Below, one piece after another: positions 39,699-48,771 of a stretch of DNA of 64,000 bases. The notes beneath the pieces were generated by a model. The model saw nothing but the letters and a program-made list of their open reading frames with translations. It was not told the origin of the DNA and did no database searches. The first letter of the stretch is position 1. Each line of letters opens with the position of its first letter. The DNA comes from Nocardia kruczakiae NBRC 101016 (GTDB lineage: Bacteria; Actinomycetota; Actinomycetes; Mycobacteriales; Mycobacteriaceae), in assembly GCF_001612965.1 (NCBI RefSeq), contig NZ_BDBL01000006.1, positions 1 through 64,000 of the forward strand, read 5' to 3'. The position numbers and the translations under genes were made by a program.

Positions 39699-40820
39699 TC
39701 AGCGGGCCGGCGTATGTGCGCGATAGGCGCGGGCGACCAGCGCGGCCCGGACCTGGAGCAACCCGGACGGGGAGGTCGGGTCCACTCCGATCAGCCGGCC
39801 GATGCGTTTGAGCCGGTAGTCGACCGTATTGGTGTGCACCCGCATCTCATGTGCGGTGCGTTGCCGATTCAGCTCGTTACCGCAGTGGCGCACCAGCGTC
39901 TCGGTCAGTTCCGGATGGTCGTCGAGCGGGTCGAGGAGGGTCCCGAGGATTTCCAGCGCCGGTCCGGGCCGCGTGAGCTGATATTCGAGGGCGAGGTCGC
40001 GCATGCGGTAGAGGCCGGGCCGGCATCGCAGTGCGTGCACGGTGTCGAGCAACTCGTGCGCTTGGGTGGCCGCCGCGGGGACAGCGGCCCGCGCGGCGTG
40101 GACCACGGTGGCGGTGATCGGTGTCCGCGTGGCCGCGGCCAGCGTGTGCACGACGTGATCGAGACAGCGGTCGGAACCGACGACCGGATAGGGGACCAGC
40201 ACGGTGCCGCCGCTCGGCGACAACTGGAACAGCACCGCGCCGTTGTTCATCCGCTCCAGGACGGCGCGCGCCCGGCGCATGGTTCGTCGCGCCCGGACCG
40301 AAACGTCGGAACCGGGGCTGTCGGCGCCGGACTCGGCCGGGAACGACATCGCCAGCACGTGGTAGCGGTCGGCGAGTTCCACTCCGCATTCCCTGGCCGC
40401 CGCGGCGGCGGATCGGCCGCCGAGCAACGCGGAGGTCACCGCGCCGCTGCTCGGCCGGTAGTCCTCGGCCGCGTCGGGCACCGCCGCCGAATAGGCGTCC
40501 GCGATACCGGTTGTCACGATCTCCAGGGCGTCCAGCACGCGATCGACCGACGTCACGATCGTGTCGACGTCGTCGCCGGAAGTCCGCAGCAACCCCAGGT
40601 GCAGCCGGAATGCCTCGAACACCGTGTGCTGAACGGTCTCGAGGCTCAACCCGCACCGGACCCAGCGGTCCGCGGCGGCGGTCAGTCGCGCGGCCGCGCC
40701 CGAACAGCTTCCGCCGAAGGACAATTCGTCCAGAACGTCGTGGCACCGGCCGGTGATCTCGTCCACCTCGACGGGCAGCTGCTCGACGGACGAAGGGGCC
40801 GCGGCGATCTCGACACCCAT
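39699..40820 (-). CDS. PucR/CdaR-type transcriptional regulator
   Basis: 373-aa regulator. The C-terminal PucR HTH is seen in ETLVRHCGNELNRQRTAHEM, then HTNTVDYRLKRIGRLIG. The middle matches the GGDEF-like/RsbU sensory fold of the family. PucR-type regulators control purine catabolism, which fits the xanthine-dehydrogenase genes downstream. ATG 40820 is chosen for its GGAGG; ATG 40853 is an alternative. The gene is divergent from tatA across an unusual palindrome. Confidence 0.82.
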   Translation of the reverse strand: MGVEIAAAPSSVEQLPVEVDEITGRCHDVLDELSFGGSCSGAAARLTAAADRWVRCGLSLETVQHTVFEAFRLHLGLLRTSGDDVDTIVTSVDRVLDALEIVTTGIADAYSAAVPDAAEDYRPSSGAVTSALLGGRSAAAAARECGVELADRYHVLAMSFPAESGADSPGSDVSVRARRTMRRARAVLERMNNGAVLFQLSPSGGTVLVPYPVVGSDRCLDHVVHTLAAATRTPITATVVHAARAAVPAAATQAHELLDTVHALRCRPGLYRMRDLALEYQLTRPGPALEILGTLLDPLDDHPELTETLVRHCGNELNRQRTAHEMRVHTNTVDYRLKRIGRLIGVDPTSPSGLLQVRAALVARAYRAHTPAR

Positions 40821-41002
40821 GGCAACCTCCACTTGCGTTCCGGTGCACATCACATGCGACCGGCTGTTCGACTCTATCGCTGCCGGCCCGGTGACCACCA
40901 CGTCGACAACGGCGAGTATGTTACTGCACATTCACATCTTGCGGTAGCTTCGAAAGGCTTCATCAAACCAGGTAAAAGCGCAATTCGCTGTGTTCATGGG
41001 CG

Positions 41003-41015
41003 TGGTAAGTTACCA
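41003..41015. promoter_or_regulatory. Palindrome between PucR-like and tatA genes
   Basis: TGGTAAGTTACCA is a perfect 13-base palindrome; outside it TTCATGG (40993-40999) and CCATGAA (41013-41019) repeat in inverse. A good candidate operator for the regulator. Confidence 0.5.
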
Positions 41016-41119
41016 TGAACTCGTCCAATGTCGGTGCCGGGACGAGTGGTCTGGCCGGTGGAATCCGCCGGGCCGCGGATCACCGTCCGAGCGGCTCCGG
41101 CGCACGAACGGAGGTTCCG

Positions 41120-41371
41120 ATGGGTTCGTTGAGTCCGACCCACTGGCTCATCATCGCACTGGTTGTCGTGGTGTTGTTCGGTGCCAAACGCCTGCCCGAC
41201 ACCGCCCGCGGTCTCGGCCGCTCGCTGCGCATCTTCAAAAGCGAAATGAGCGAGATGCACTCCGAGGATTCCGGCTCGCCGCGTCCCGCATCGGCCCCCA
41301 CGGCTCCGCTGCCGCCCGCGCAACCGGCGAATCCGGCAAGCCCTGCCGTCGAGGATCGTCACACGAGCTGA
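41120..41371 (+). CDS. tatA: Twin-arginine translocase TatA-like protein
   Basis: 83-aa protein with one N-terminal helix (SPTHWLIIALVVVVLFGAKRLPDTARGLGRSLRIFKSEM) and a disordered Pro-rich tail. FGAKRLPDTARGLGRSL is the TatA/E hinge and amphipathic helix. The ATG at 41120 has GGAGG upstream. No tatB/tatC is nearby, so it is either a second tatA or part of the local operon. No Tat signal is seen in the dehydrogenase subunits. Confidence 0.9.
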   Translation: MGSLSPTHWLIIALVVVVLFGAKRLPDTARGLGRSLRIFKSEMSEMHSEDSGSPRPASAPTAPLPPAQPANPASPAVEDRHTS

Positions 41372-41503
41372 CCACTGTCGGCCGCCGTTCGCCGCGGCTC
41401 GCCGACGCGTTGTGGCCGCACGAGGGCGCGGGGGCGGGCATCATTCAAGGATGCGGTTACAGCAGTCGAGCGCTGCGGCCACGATCGAAGGGCGCGTACG
41501 GCA

Positions 41504-42619
41504 GTGCGCGACATCCTCGCGGCATTGACCTCCGTCTGGCGATCCGGTGGCACCGCCGGTGTCGCCACGGTGGTCCGCACCCGCGGATCGGCGCCGCGAC
41601 CGGTGGGTGCGGCGATGGTCGTGGCTCCCGATGGGACCGTGGCCGGATCGGTCTCCGGTGGCTGTGTGGACGCGGCCGTCTACGAACTGGCCGCCGAGGT
41701 GGCGCGGACCGGGCGGCCCCGGCTGCAGAGCTACGGGGTCGATACCGATGAACTGTTCGGTACCGCGCTCACCTGTGGCGGTGAGATCGACATCTTCGCC
41801 GAGCCGATATCCCGGAAGACGTTCCCGCAGCTGCCGGTGGTGATCGCCGCTGTCGCCGCGGACCGCCCGGTCGCGCTCGCCACCGTCGTCGCGGACGGGG
41901 GCTGCGGCCGGCCGGGCCGGCAACTGATCGTGACCCCCGATGCGGTCCACGGCTCGCTCGGATCCGCCCGAGCCGACGCCGCCGTGGCCGAGCGGGCCCG
42001 CGAACTGCTCGCGGCCGACCATGCCGAGCTGATCGGCTGTGCGTCGCTGGAGGCCGGCACGGACGTCTTCGTCAACACCGTCGCCTCCCGCCCGCGGCTG
42101 CTGATCTTCGGCGCCATCGACTTCGCCGCCGCGCTGGCACAGCAGGGCGCGCTGCTCGGGTACCGGGTGACGATCTGCGACGCCCGCCCGAGGTTCGCGA
42201 CCGCGGACCGTTTCCCGGCCGCCGACGAGGTCGTCGTGGACTGGCCGGATCGCTACCTCACCGCACAGGCGCAGCGGAACACCGTCGACGGACGGACCGT
42301 GGTCTGCGTCCTGACCCACGACCCGAAATTCGACGTCCCCTTGCTGCGGGTGGCATTGCGCCTCCCGGCGCTCGGCTACGTCGGCGCGATGGGATCCCGT
42401 CGCACCCACGACGATCGGCTGCGCCGGCTGCGCGCGGCCGGACTCACCGACACCGAATTGTGGCGGCTCGCCAGTCCGCTCGGTCTCGACCTGGGCGCTC
42501 GCACCCCACAGGAAACGGCGGTGTCGATCGTCGCCGAGATCATCATGCGCACCCACGGCGGCGCCGGTCACCCGCTGACCGAACTCGGAGGACGGATCCA
42601 TCACGACCACACGCCGTGA
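41504..42619 (+). CDS. XdhC/CoxI-type molybdoenzyme maturation factor
   Basis: 371-aa protein: XdhC_CoxI part (about 10-75) with GTAGVATVVRTRGSAPRPVG and GSVSGGCVDAAVYE, then the XdhC_C Rossmann part (about 200-360) with LLIFGAIDFAAALAQQGALLGY, DARPRFA, VLTHDPKFD and YVGAMGSRRTH. It loads sulfurated molybdopterin cofactor into xanthine dehydrogenase-type enzymes. It points toward the convergent deaminase/dehydrogenase genes. GTG at 41504; no strong ribosome site. Confidence 0.9.
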   Translation: MRDILAALTSVWRSGGTAGVATVVRTRGSAPRPVGAAMVVAPDGTVAGSVSGGCVDAAVYELAAEVARTGRPRLQSYGVDTDELFGTALTCGGEIDIFAEPISRKTFPQLPVVIAAVAADRPVALATVVADGGCGRPGRQLIVTPDAVHGSLGSARADAAVAERARELLAADHAELIGCASLEAGTDVFVNTVASRPRLLIFGAIDFAAALAQQGALLGYRVTICDARPRFATADRFPAADEVVVDWPDRYLTAQAQRNTVDGRTVVCVLTHDPKFDVPLLRVALRLPALGYVGAMGSRRTHDDRLRRLRAAGLTDTELWRLASPLGLDLGARTPQETAVSIVAEIIMRTHGGAGHPLTELGGRIHHDHTP

Positions 42620-42640
42620 TACGGAACGAATACCGTTGTG

Positions 42641-43141
42641 TCACAACGAAACAACGCCGTGTCGCGCCCCGAACAGCTTGTACACCTCCACGGCATCGGC
42701 ACGCGGCACATAACGCATCGGCAGCCGCCGCTCGTTCCAGGGTTTGGCGAACTCGGCATAGAAGGTGGCCGGTTCGAAGTACTTGTCCTTCCCGCCCGCC
42801 ATGTACGGCGCGCATTCCTCCCGCGTGGCCAGGAAGACGACCTCGTCGGGCGCGCAGTGGTACAGCGCCGCCAGGCACATCGGGCACGGGTGGGCGATGG
42901 CGTAGACCGTGCAGCCGGTCAGATACTCTGTCCCCAATGTCCGGCACGCCTCGCGAATGGCGTGAATCTCCGCGTGATCGGTCGGATCATGAGTACGGGC
43001 AACACAATTGCTGCCCTCGGCGAGAATCGCGCCGTCCTTGACGATGACGGTCCCGAACGGCAGTCCACCCGCGGCGACACTGTCGCGAGCGATGTCGACG
43101 GCACGCTGTGCGAATTCCGCGGAACTCGTCGCCTCCGGCAT
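42641..43141 (-). CDS. Guanine-deaminase/nucleoside deaminase-like enzyme
   Basis: 166-aa cytidine-deaminase-fold protein with zinc ligands in HAEIHAI (His, catalytic Glu) and HPCPMCLAAL. Length and the ending (PWNERRLPMRYVPRADAVEVY) resemble bacterial guanine deaminase rather than TadA. In a locus with xanthine dehydrogenase it would give xanthine from guanine. ATG 43141 overlaps the upstream stop by one base; an ATG at 43171 is an alternative. Confidence 0.85.
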   Translation of the reverse strand: MPEATSSAEFAQRAVDIARDSVAAGGLPFGTVIVKDGAILAEGSNCVARTHDPTDHAEIHAIREACRTLGTEYLTGCTVYAIAHPCPMCLAALYHCAPDEVVFLATREECAPYMAGGKDKYFEPATFYAEFAKPWNERRLPMRYVPRADAVEVYKLFGARHGVVSL

Positions 43142-44220
43142 CAGCCGACCGGCTCTCGGCGGATCGGACATCCGACATCCTCGAGCCGTGCCGGGCCGGT
43201 TCCCTTGGCGGGGTCGGTCTTCCACGGCCAATCGTCGGAACGGAACGGCGCCAGGGGTGGCAGTACCGGTTCCCTTCCGCGCGCGGCCATTTCGCGTTCG
43301 ATGGCCGCGCGCCCGCCGCCACCGAGCAGTTCGACGTCCATCAGGTAGTAGTCGCGGAAGAACACCATGCCCAGCGAGCGGTCGGCGACGATGCGGCCGA
43401 GCACGTCGAGCAACTTCTCTGGTGTGGTCTCGAATTCGGTCGTCTCTACCAGCAGCAACCGGTCGCCCATCGTCTCGGTGCCCATGAATTGGACGAGGAC
43501 GCTGTAGAGGATGTTGTTCTGCCGCGCGACGTACAGCGAGTTGCTCACCGCATAGGTGCGCTCCCAGTCCTCGCCGAGGCTCGTCTTCCATTCGTCGAGG
43601 ACCGACATCCAGTGGCCGACCTGAGCGCCCGAGCCGATGCCGATCGACCGGGCCGAATACGGTTCGGTGTCGCGAATGAATTTCTCGACGTCGTCGTAGG
43701 TGTAACCGCCGCGGTCGAGGCATTCGTCCATGAAGGTGAGATTGCGCTGCAGGATCTCGTGCAGCACCGCGCGGTCCTCGTCCGAGATCTCCAGCGCGCC
43801 GAGGCTGTCGAAGGCGGTGCGGTGCTGTGCCCGGTACATCTCCAGCGGAGGACGCCACAGCTGATTCGCATACGCGTTGGAGATGTACGGTGCGACGATC
43901 TCGTAGATCGCCATGGTGCTGTGGCCCACCGACTTCGCCAGCTGATAGATGATCGGCACCGGCGGGGCGACCTCCGGTTCCCGGCCCGGCCGGTACAGAA
44001 TCATCTGCCCGCCCGCGCCGGTGAACAGCGCCAGGATGATGGGCACCTGGTCGAGCATGTTCTGTTTGAATTTCTCCAGCGATGTGTCGTACAGCTGCAA
44101 CATCGCGGCGTTGAGCGCCAGCACCGACTGTTCGGCGACGGTGCGGGCGCTGGCGGGCGGCTCGTCGGCGACCACCGGGCGCATGAAGGCCGGGACCGCG
44201 CTGCCGTTGGATTCGGTCAT
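43141..44220 (-). CDS. Unrecognised 359-aa protein in a xanthine-dehydrogenase locus
   Basis: I do not recognise this family. Visible features are a disordered N-terminus (MTESNGSAVPAFMRPV), a helical middle (LALNAAMLQLYDTSLEKF), GAGGQMILYRPGREPEV, an RxxH/His-rich region (PPLEMYRAQHRTAFDSL) and a conserved-looking C-terminal part (MGDRLLLVETTEFETTPEKLL, YYLMDVELLGGGGR). No membrane helix or signal peptide. GGAG precedes the ATG at 44220. It lies between the ABM protein and the deaminase and overlaps the deaminase start, so it is part of the operon. Confidence 0.75.
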   Translation of the reverse strand: MTESNGSAVPAFMRPVVADEPPASARTVAEQSVLALNAAMLQLYDTSLEKFKQNMLDQVPIILALFTGAGGQMILYRPGREPEVAPPVPIIYQLAKSVGHSTMAIYEIVAPYISNAYANQLWRPPLEMYRAQHRTAFDSLGALEISDEDRAVLHEILQRNLTFMDECLDRGGYTYDDVEKFIRDTEPYSARSIGIGSGAQVGHWMSVLDEWKTSLGEDWERTYAVSNSLYVARQNNILYSVLVQFMGTETMGDRLLLVETTEFETTPEKLLDVLGRIVADRSLGMVFFRDYYLMDVELLGGGGRAAIEREMAARGREPVLPPLAPFRSDDWPWKTDPAKGTGPARLEDVGCPIRREPVG

Positions 44221-44255
44221 TGTCGTCACTTCTCCTTCTCGGTTGTGGGCCGGTG

Positions 44256-45224
44256 TCAGGGCAGATGCCAGAACACGGAGGTCACCAGCCAGAACAGCAC
44301 CGTCCAGAACGCCATCACGGCGGTGATGAGCACGGCGCCGCGGATCTCGATCGCCTTGCGCGGTGACCCGGGGGCCGGCTGCAGCCAGCGTTCGAGCAAC
44401 GGATTCACATAGCGCGGCATCGTCACGAACGTCATGACGAAGCTGGACAACAGATTTCCGATCAGCATGCCCAGCCACAGCGGCATTCCCGCCGGCGCCA
44501 ACGCCAGCGAGAGCAGCACGACCGTCGGATACAACCCGACCCACACCGCGATCGACGTCTTCGTCTGCGACGGTGTGTGTGCGGGACCGTCCTCGTCGAA
44601 GGCGAACCAGCTGCCGAACGAGTTGTCGATCGTGCGTAATCGAAAGTCGCTGAACCGTTTTCCCTCGTCGAGCAGTCGCTGCCGCTCGCTGGAGGTCAGC
44701 CAGCGGTCCAGATCGGCGGCGCTGTCGTAGCGGTAGAGCATCGTCCACTCGTCCTGCACGCCCTCGATCGGCCGGAAGATCTCCGAACCGCGGAATCCGG
44801 GAAACCTGTTCTCCGCGTGGCGAAGTCGTTCCTGCCACGCCAGGAACTCGTCGACCTGCTCGGGAACCACTCGATGGGTCACCACCGCGGTGACGAGGGT
44901 ATCGGGCGGCGCGGCCGCGCCGGTGAGGATCTGCTGCGTGGGCGGGCCGTCGAGATAGCGCCGCCCCTCGGCGAGGCTGTCCTGGCGGGTGGCGCTGTTG
45001 ATCCAGGCGCGCAGATTCGGAATCGAGTCGAACCGGTAGATCAGCGACCAGTGCGCCTGCGGGTGGGCGGGCGGATCGATCTCCGCGGCGATGAATCCCG
45101 GATACTGCGCCGCCATGCTGTTGAGCCCGTGCTGCCAGGCCAGGAACGCCTCCTCGCAGCCGGGACGAACCTTCTCACCGATGATGACGGTGGCGGCGTG
45201 ACCGGCCGGCGTCTCGCGGGGCAT
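44256..45224 (-). CDS. Membrane-anchored double-ABM protein (COG3224-like)
   Basis: 322-aa protein with two ABM ferredoxin-like domains: VIIGEKVRPGCEEAFLAWQH...GFIAAEID (about 10-110) and VVTHRVVPEQVDEFLAWQERL...GFRGSEIF (about 115-205). A C-terminal block has three helices (TSIAVWVGLYPTVVLLSLALA, LGMLIGNLLSSFVMTF and AVLITAVMAFWTVLFWLVT). ABM pairs are seen in heme- or quinone-monooxygenase-like proteins. The role is unknown. It starts 14 bases after the dehydrogenase stop. Confidence 0.82.
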   Translation of the reverse strand: MPRETPAGHAATVIIGEKVRPGCEEAFLAWQHGLNSMAAQYPGFIAAEIDPPAHPQAHWSLIYRFDSIPNLRAWINSATRQDSLAEGRRYLDGPPTQQILTGAAAPPDTLVTAVVTHRVVPEQVDEFLAWQERLRHAENRFPGFRGSEIFRPIEGVQDEWTMLYRYDSAADLDRWLTSSERQRLLDEGKRFSDFRLRTIDNSFGSWFAFDEDGPAHTPSQTKTSIAVWVGLYPTVVLLSLALAPAGMPLWLGMLIGNLLSSFVMTFVTMPRYVNPLLERWLQPAPGSPRKAIEIRGAVLITAVMAFWTVLFWLVTSVFWHLP

Positions 45225-45238
45225 CGTGATCTCCAGGC

Positions 45239-47953
45239 TCAGCCGGTCGAGGTCAGCCGGGATGTCCGCAGCGCCTGGAAGATCCGGTCGGGCGTCAGCG
45301 GTAGCTCGCGGTAGCGGATGCCGGTCGCGTCCTGCACCGCGTTGGCCAATGCGGGCGCCACGGGATTGACGCAGGATTCGGCGATGCCCTTGGCCCGCAC
45401 CGGTCCCGCCGAATCGGTCGAACCGACCAGGATCACCTCGGTGCGCGGAGCGTCGGCGTAGGTGGGGATGCGGTAGTTGCGCAGCGTCGGATTGGTGACG
45501 ACGCCGTCGGTCATCAGATGGTGTTCGGTCAGGACGAAACCGACGCCCTGCACCACGCCGCCTTCGATCTGCCCGCGGACCTGCTCCGGATTGATCACCA
45601 CCCCGGCGTCGATCGCCTGCACGCTGTAGAGGATCCGGATCTCGCCGGTCACGCGGTGCACCGCGATCCGGAATCCGTGTGCGTTGCAGGACAGGCTGCG
45701 CGGCGAGCCGTACGCCTTGCGCGATTCGGTCAGTCGCGCGCCCCGGCTCCGGGCGGCCACCGCGAGGTCGGCCAGCGGGACGCGGGTGTCACCGCAGCGC
45801 ACGGCGTCGTCGTCCATGGCACACGAATCCAGGGCGACACCGGTGTGGGCGGCGGCGAAGCGCAGGATCCGATCGCGCAACGCCGCCGCCGATCGCGCGA
45901 CGGCGTTGCCTGCCACGAAAAGTCCCGCGCTGGCGAAGGCGCCGGTGTCGAAACCGGTTCTGTCGGTATCGGATTGGACGAGCCGGATCCGCGCCGGCGT
46001 GGTTCCCAGCTCGGCCGCCGCGATCTGGACGTGCGCGGTCGAGGTGCCCTCACCGAATTCGACTGTACCCACGGCGATTTCGTAGATTCCGTCGTCACCG
46101 AGGGTAGCCAGTCCGACCGAGATGTGTTCGGTCGGCGGTGCGGTTTCGTGTATCGAGGAGGCGGTGCCGACGCCGATCGACCAGTCCGCGCCCAGCGCCT
46201 GCCCGTCCGGGTGCGCGCGCAGCGCGGCGTCGACGCGGTCGATACACGCACCCAGTCCGTCCTCGGTGAAGGAGACGTCGTCGGCCTCGTCGTGTATCGA
46301 CAGCAGCGCGTCACCCGGGCGAACGATGTTGCGGCGCCGCAATTCCAGTGGATCCATACCGAGCGCGACGGCCAGTTCGTGCATCGCCGATTCCATCGCG
46401 AAGACCGGCTGGGTCATGCCGTAGCCGCGCAAGCCGCCACTGGGCAGGGTGTTGGTGTAGACCACGTAGCCGTCGAACTTCTTGTTGGGGCAGCGGTAGG
46501 CGGCGACGGCCGAGCCTCCGGCGAACAGCGTCTCGCCGCCGTGGTTGCCGTACGCGCCGGTATTGGAGACGTTGCGGAAGTGGATCGCGGTCAGGGTGCC
46601 GTCGGCACGCGCTCCCAGTTTCACGGTGATCTTCATCGGATGCCGGGTCGGGGCGCAGGTGAACTCCTCCTCACGGGTGTATTCCAGGCAGGTCGGGCGG
46701 CCGGTGTCCAACGTTGCCAGTGCCACCAGGTCTTCGCTGAGCACCTCCTGTTTGCCGCCGAAACCACCGCCGACGCGTTCGCAGAAGACCCGGATCTGGT
46801 CGGGACGCAGGTCGAACAGGTGGGCCAGTTTGCCCTTGGCGACCCACGGCGATTGCGAACTGGTCCGCACGTGCAGCCGGCCCGCTTCCATCCAGGCGAT
46901 CGATCCGTGCGTCTCCAGATGCACATGCTGTACCCGCGGTGAGAAGTACGTGCCTTCGTGAACGACGTCGGCCGCGGCGAAACCCGCTGCGGTATCGCCG
47001 ATTTCACCGTGCAGTTCGACGAGGATGTTGTGCGCCGGATCCTGGACGAACGGATCGTCGGTGCCGTGCAGTTGCGGCGCGCCGAAGCCCATCGCCTGCT
47101 CCGGATCGAACACCGCGGGCAGCACCTCGTACTCGACGACGACCCGGCGGCAGCCCTCTTCCGCCGCGGCGATCGAATCGGCGAGGACCGCGACGACCCG
47201 CTGGCCGACGAAACGCACGACGTCGTCCAGGATGTAGGTGTCGTCGGGGTCGACCAGATGATCGGTGTGGACGGCGGTGGTGAACAGCTTGCGCGGCACG
47301 TCCTCCCAGGTGTAGACGCGTTGTACGCCCGGCACGGCGAGCGCCGCGGACTTGTCGACGGAGACGATGCGCGCGTGCGCGTGGGGGGAGTGCAGCACTT
47401 TCAGATGGAGCATGCCCTCCGGTGCGGTATCCATCGTGAACTCGGCGCGGCCGGTCACCACGCCGGTGGCGGCAGGTGCGGCGACGCTGGTGCCGATCAC
47501 CGCGCCCGGTTCCGCCACCTCGATCGCGCAGACGCCGTTGATCGCGTCCTCGACGGCCCGATAACCGGTGCAGCGGCAGAGGTTTCCTTTCAGCGCGTGC
47601 GGCAGGTCCTGCTTCTGTTCGTCGGTCAGGGCCGCCGCGGTCATGATCATGCCGGCGGTGCAGAAGCCGCACTGGAATCCGGGGGCGTCGCGGAACTGCC
47701 GCTGCATCGGATGCGGATTCTCGGGCGTGCCGAGCCCCTCGATGGTCGTCACCTCGTGCCCGTGCGCGCGGAATGCCGGTGTGAGGCAACTGTGCACGGG
47801 ACGCCCGTCCAGCCAGACGGTGCAGGCGCCGCAATCGCCGGCGTCGCAGCCCTTCTTCACCCCGAACCAGCCCAGATGCCGCAGGAAGGTCCGCAGGCAC
47901 TGCCCGGGCCGCGGCTGCTGGGAGAATGTCTTGCCGTTCACGACGAAGCTCAT
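45239..47953 (-). CDS. Xanthine dehydrogenase-type [2Fe-2S]/molybdopterin fusion
   Basis: 904-aa molybdenum hydroxylase. The N-terminal 150 residues are the [2Fe-2S] subunit: CDAGDCGACTVW, then CGFCTAGM and LCRCTGY give both clusters. The rest is the molybdopterin subunit with VGGGFGGKQE, GGLRGYG and, near the end, KGIAESC, where the catalytic Glu sits. This order (2Fe-2S fused directly to the Mo subunit, FAD subunit separate) is uncommon. ATG 47953 overlaps the FAD gene by four bases. It probably oxidises a purine or an N-heteroaromatic. Confidence 0.88.
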   Translation of the reverse strand: MSFVVNGKTFSQQPRPGQCLRTFLRHLGWFGVKKGCDAGDCGACTVWLDGRPVHSCLTPAFRAHGHEVTTIEGLGTPENPHPMQRQFRDAPGFQCGFCTAGMIMTAAALTDEQKQDLPHALKGNLCRCTGYRAVEDAINGVCAIEVAEPGAVIGTSVAAPAATGVVTGRAEFTMDTAPEGMLHLKVLHSPHAHARIVSVDKSAALAVPGVQRVYTWEDVPRKLFTTAVHTDHLVDPDDTYILDDVVRFVGQRVVAVLADSIAAAEEGCRRVVVEYEVLPAVFDPEQAMGFGAPQLHGTDDPFVQDPAHNILVELHGEIGDTAAGFAAADVVHEGTYFSPRVQHVHLETHGSIAWMEAGRLHVRTSSQSPWVAKGKLAHLFDLRPDQIRVFCERVGGGFGGKQEVLSEDLVALATLDTGRPTCLEYTREEEFTCAPTRHPMKITVKLGARADGTLTAIHFRNVSNTGAYGNHGGETLFAGGSAVAAYRCPNKKFDGYVVYTNTLPSGGLRGYGMTQPVFAMESAMHELAVALGMDPLELRRRNIVRPGDALLSIHDEADDVSFTEDGLGACIDRVDAALRAHPDGQALGADWSIGVGTASSIHETAPPTEHISVGLATLGDDGIYEIAVGTVEFGEGTSTAHVQIAAAELGTTPARIRLVQSDTDRTGFDTGAFASAGLFVAGNAVARSAAALRDRILRFAAAHTGVALDSCAMDDDAVRCGDTRVPLADLAVAARSRGARLTESRKAYGSPRSLSCNAHGFRIAVHRVTGEIRILYSVQAIDAGVVINPEQVRGQIEGGVVQGVGFVLTEHHLMTDGVVTNPTLRNYRIPTYADAPRTEVILVGSTDSAGPVRAKGIAESCVNPVAPALANAVQDATGIRYRELPLTPDRIFQALRTSRLTSTG

Positions 47954-48771
47954 CTCGCGCCTCCGAGTTCGGCCCGGAGTTCCTCGGCGTAGTGCCGGGC
48001 GAGGTGTCTGCGGTGCTCCGGTGTGCCGTTGGGGTCGGCGAACCATACGTCCGCCGGGATCGCATCGGTACGGTCCCGCACGGTGTCGGCGTCGGGAGCG
48101 GAATCGAAACGCAGCACAATGGGATATGCGGTTGCCGCTGTGATGCTGAGGGTCAGGTCGTCGGTGCCCGGTGTTCGAGTGCCGACCATGAATATCGTGG
48201 ACCGGCCGAGCTTGGTCAGCGTGAATCGCCGGTGTGCGTACGATTTCCGTAACGCGGCGGCAGGGATATGAATGCTGCGCAGTATTTCGCCCGGCCCCAG
48301 CGCATTCAGGTGATCGCCGCCCACGAAATTCGCGGCCGCGACCGTTCGCTCCGTCCCGTCCGTCGCCCACAGGCGATAGGTCGCCTCGAGTGCCACGCTC
48401 ATGGTGATCATCGGACCGGCCGGCAGCGACATGCAGATGTTGCCGCCCACGGTGGCGGCGTTCCACACCTTGAACGACGCCAGGAACGCATCGCAGCTGG
48501 TACGCAGCAGACTGCCGGCGGACCAGTCCTCCGGCGGAGTGAACTCGTGCAACTCCCTGATGGTGCACGTCGCGCCGATTTCCAGACCCTCGTCGGTCGG
48601 CACCAGGGTGGGCCAGCCGAGCGCGGTGAGATCGACGAGCCGGCGCAGTGTGGGCTGCGGTTCGGAGAACAACCACGTCCCCCCGGCCAGCCACGCGTCT
48701 CCGGCGTGCCAGTCGGAACCCGGCCGGGCCGAGGGCCGGCGAATGACGTCCTCGACGGTGTTCAGATCCAT
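47950..48771 (-). CDS. FAD-binding subunit of the molybdenum hydroxylase
   Basis: 273-aa CoxM/XdhB-type subunit: WLAGGTWLFSEPQPTLRRLVDLTAL (FAD site 1), ASFKVWNAATVGGNICMSLPAGP (site 2) and TLTKLGRSTIFMVGT. ATG 48771 is preferred because GGAGG is 5 bases upstream. It is the first gene of the operon and its stop overlaps the fused Mo subunit start, so electrons likely flow Mo to 2Fe-2S to FAD. Confidence 0.88.
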   Translation of the reverse strand: MDLNTVEDVIRRPSARPGSDWHAGDAWLAGGTWLFSEPQPTLRRLVDLTALGWPTLVPTDEGLEIGATCTIRELHEFTPPEDWSAGSLLRTSCDAFLASFKVWNAATVGGNICMSLPAGPMITMSVALEATYRLWATDGTERTVAAANFVGGDHLNALGPGEILRSIHIPAAALRKSYAHRRFTLTKLGRSTIFMVGTRTPGTDDLTLSITAATAYPIVLRFDSAPDADTVRDRTDAIPADVWFADPNGTPEHRRHLARHYAEELRAELGGAR

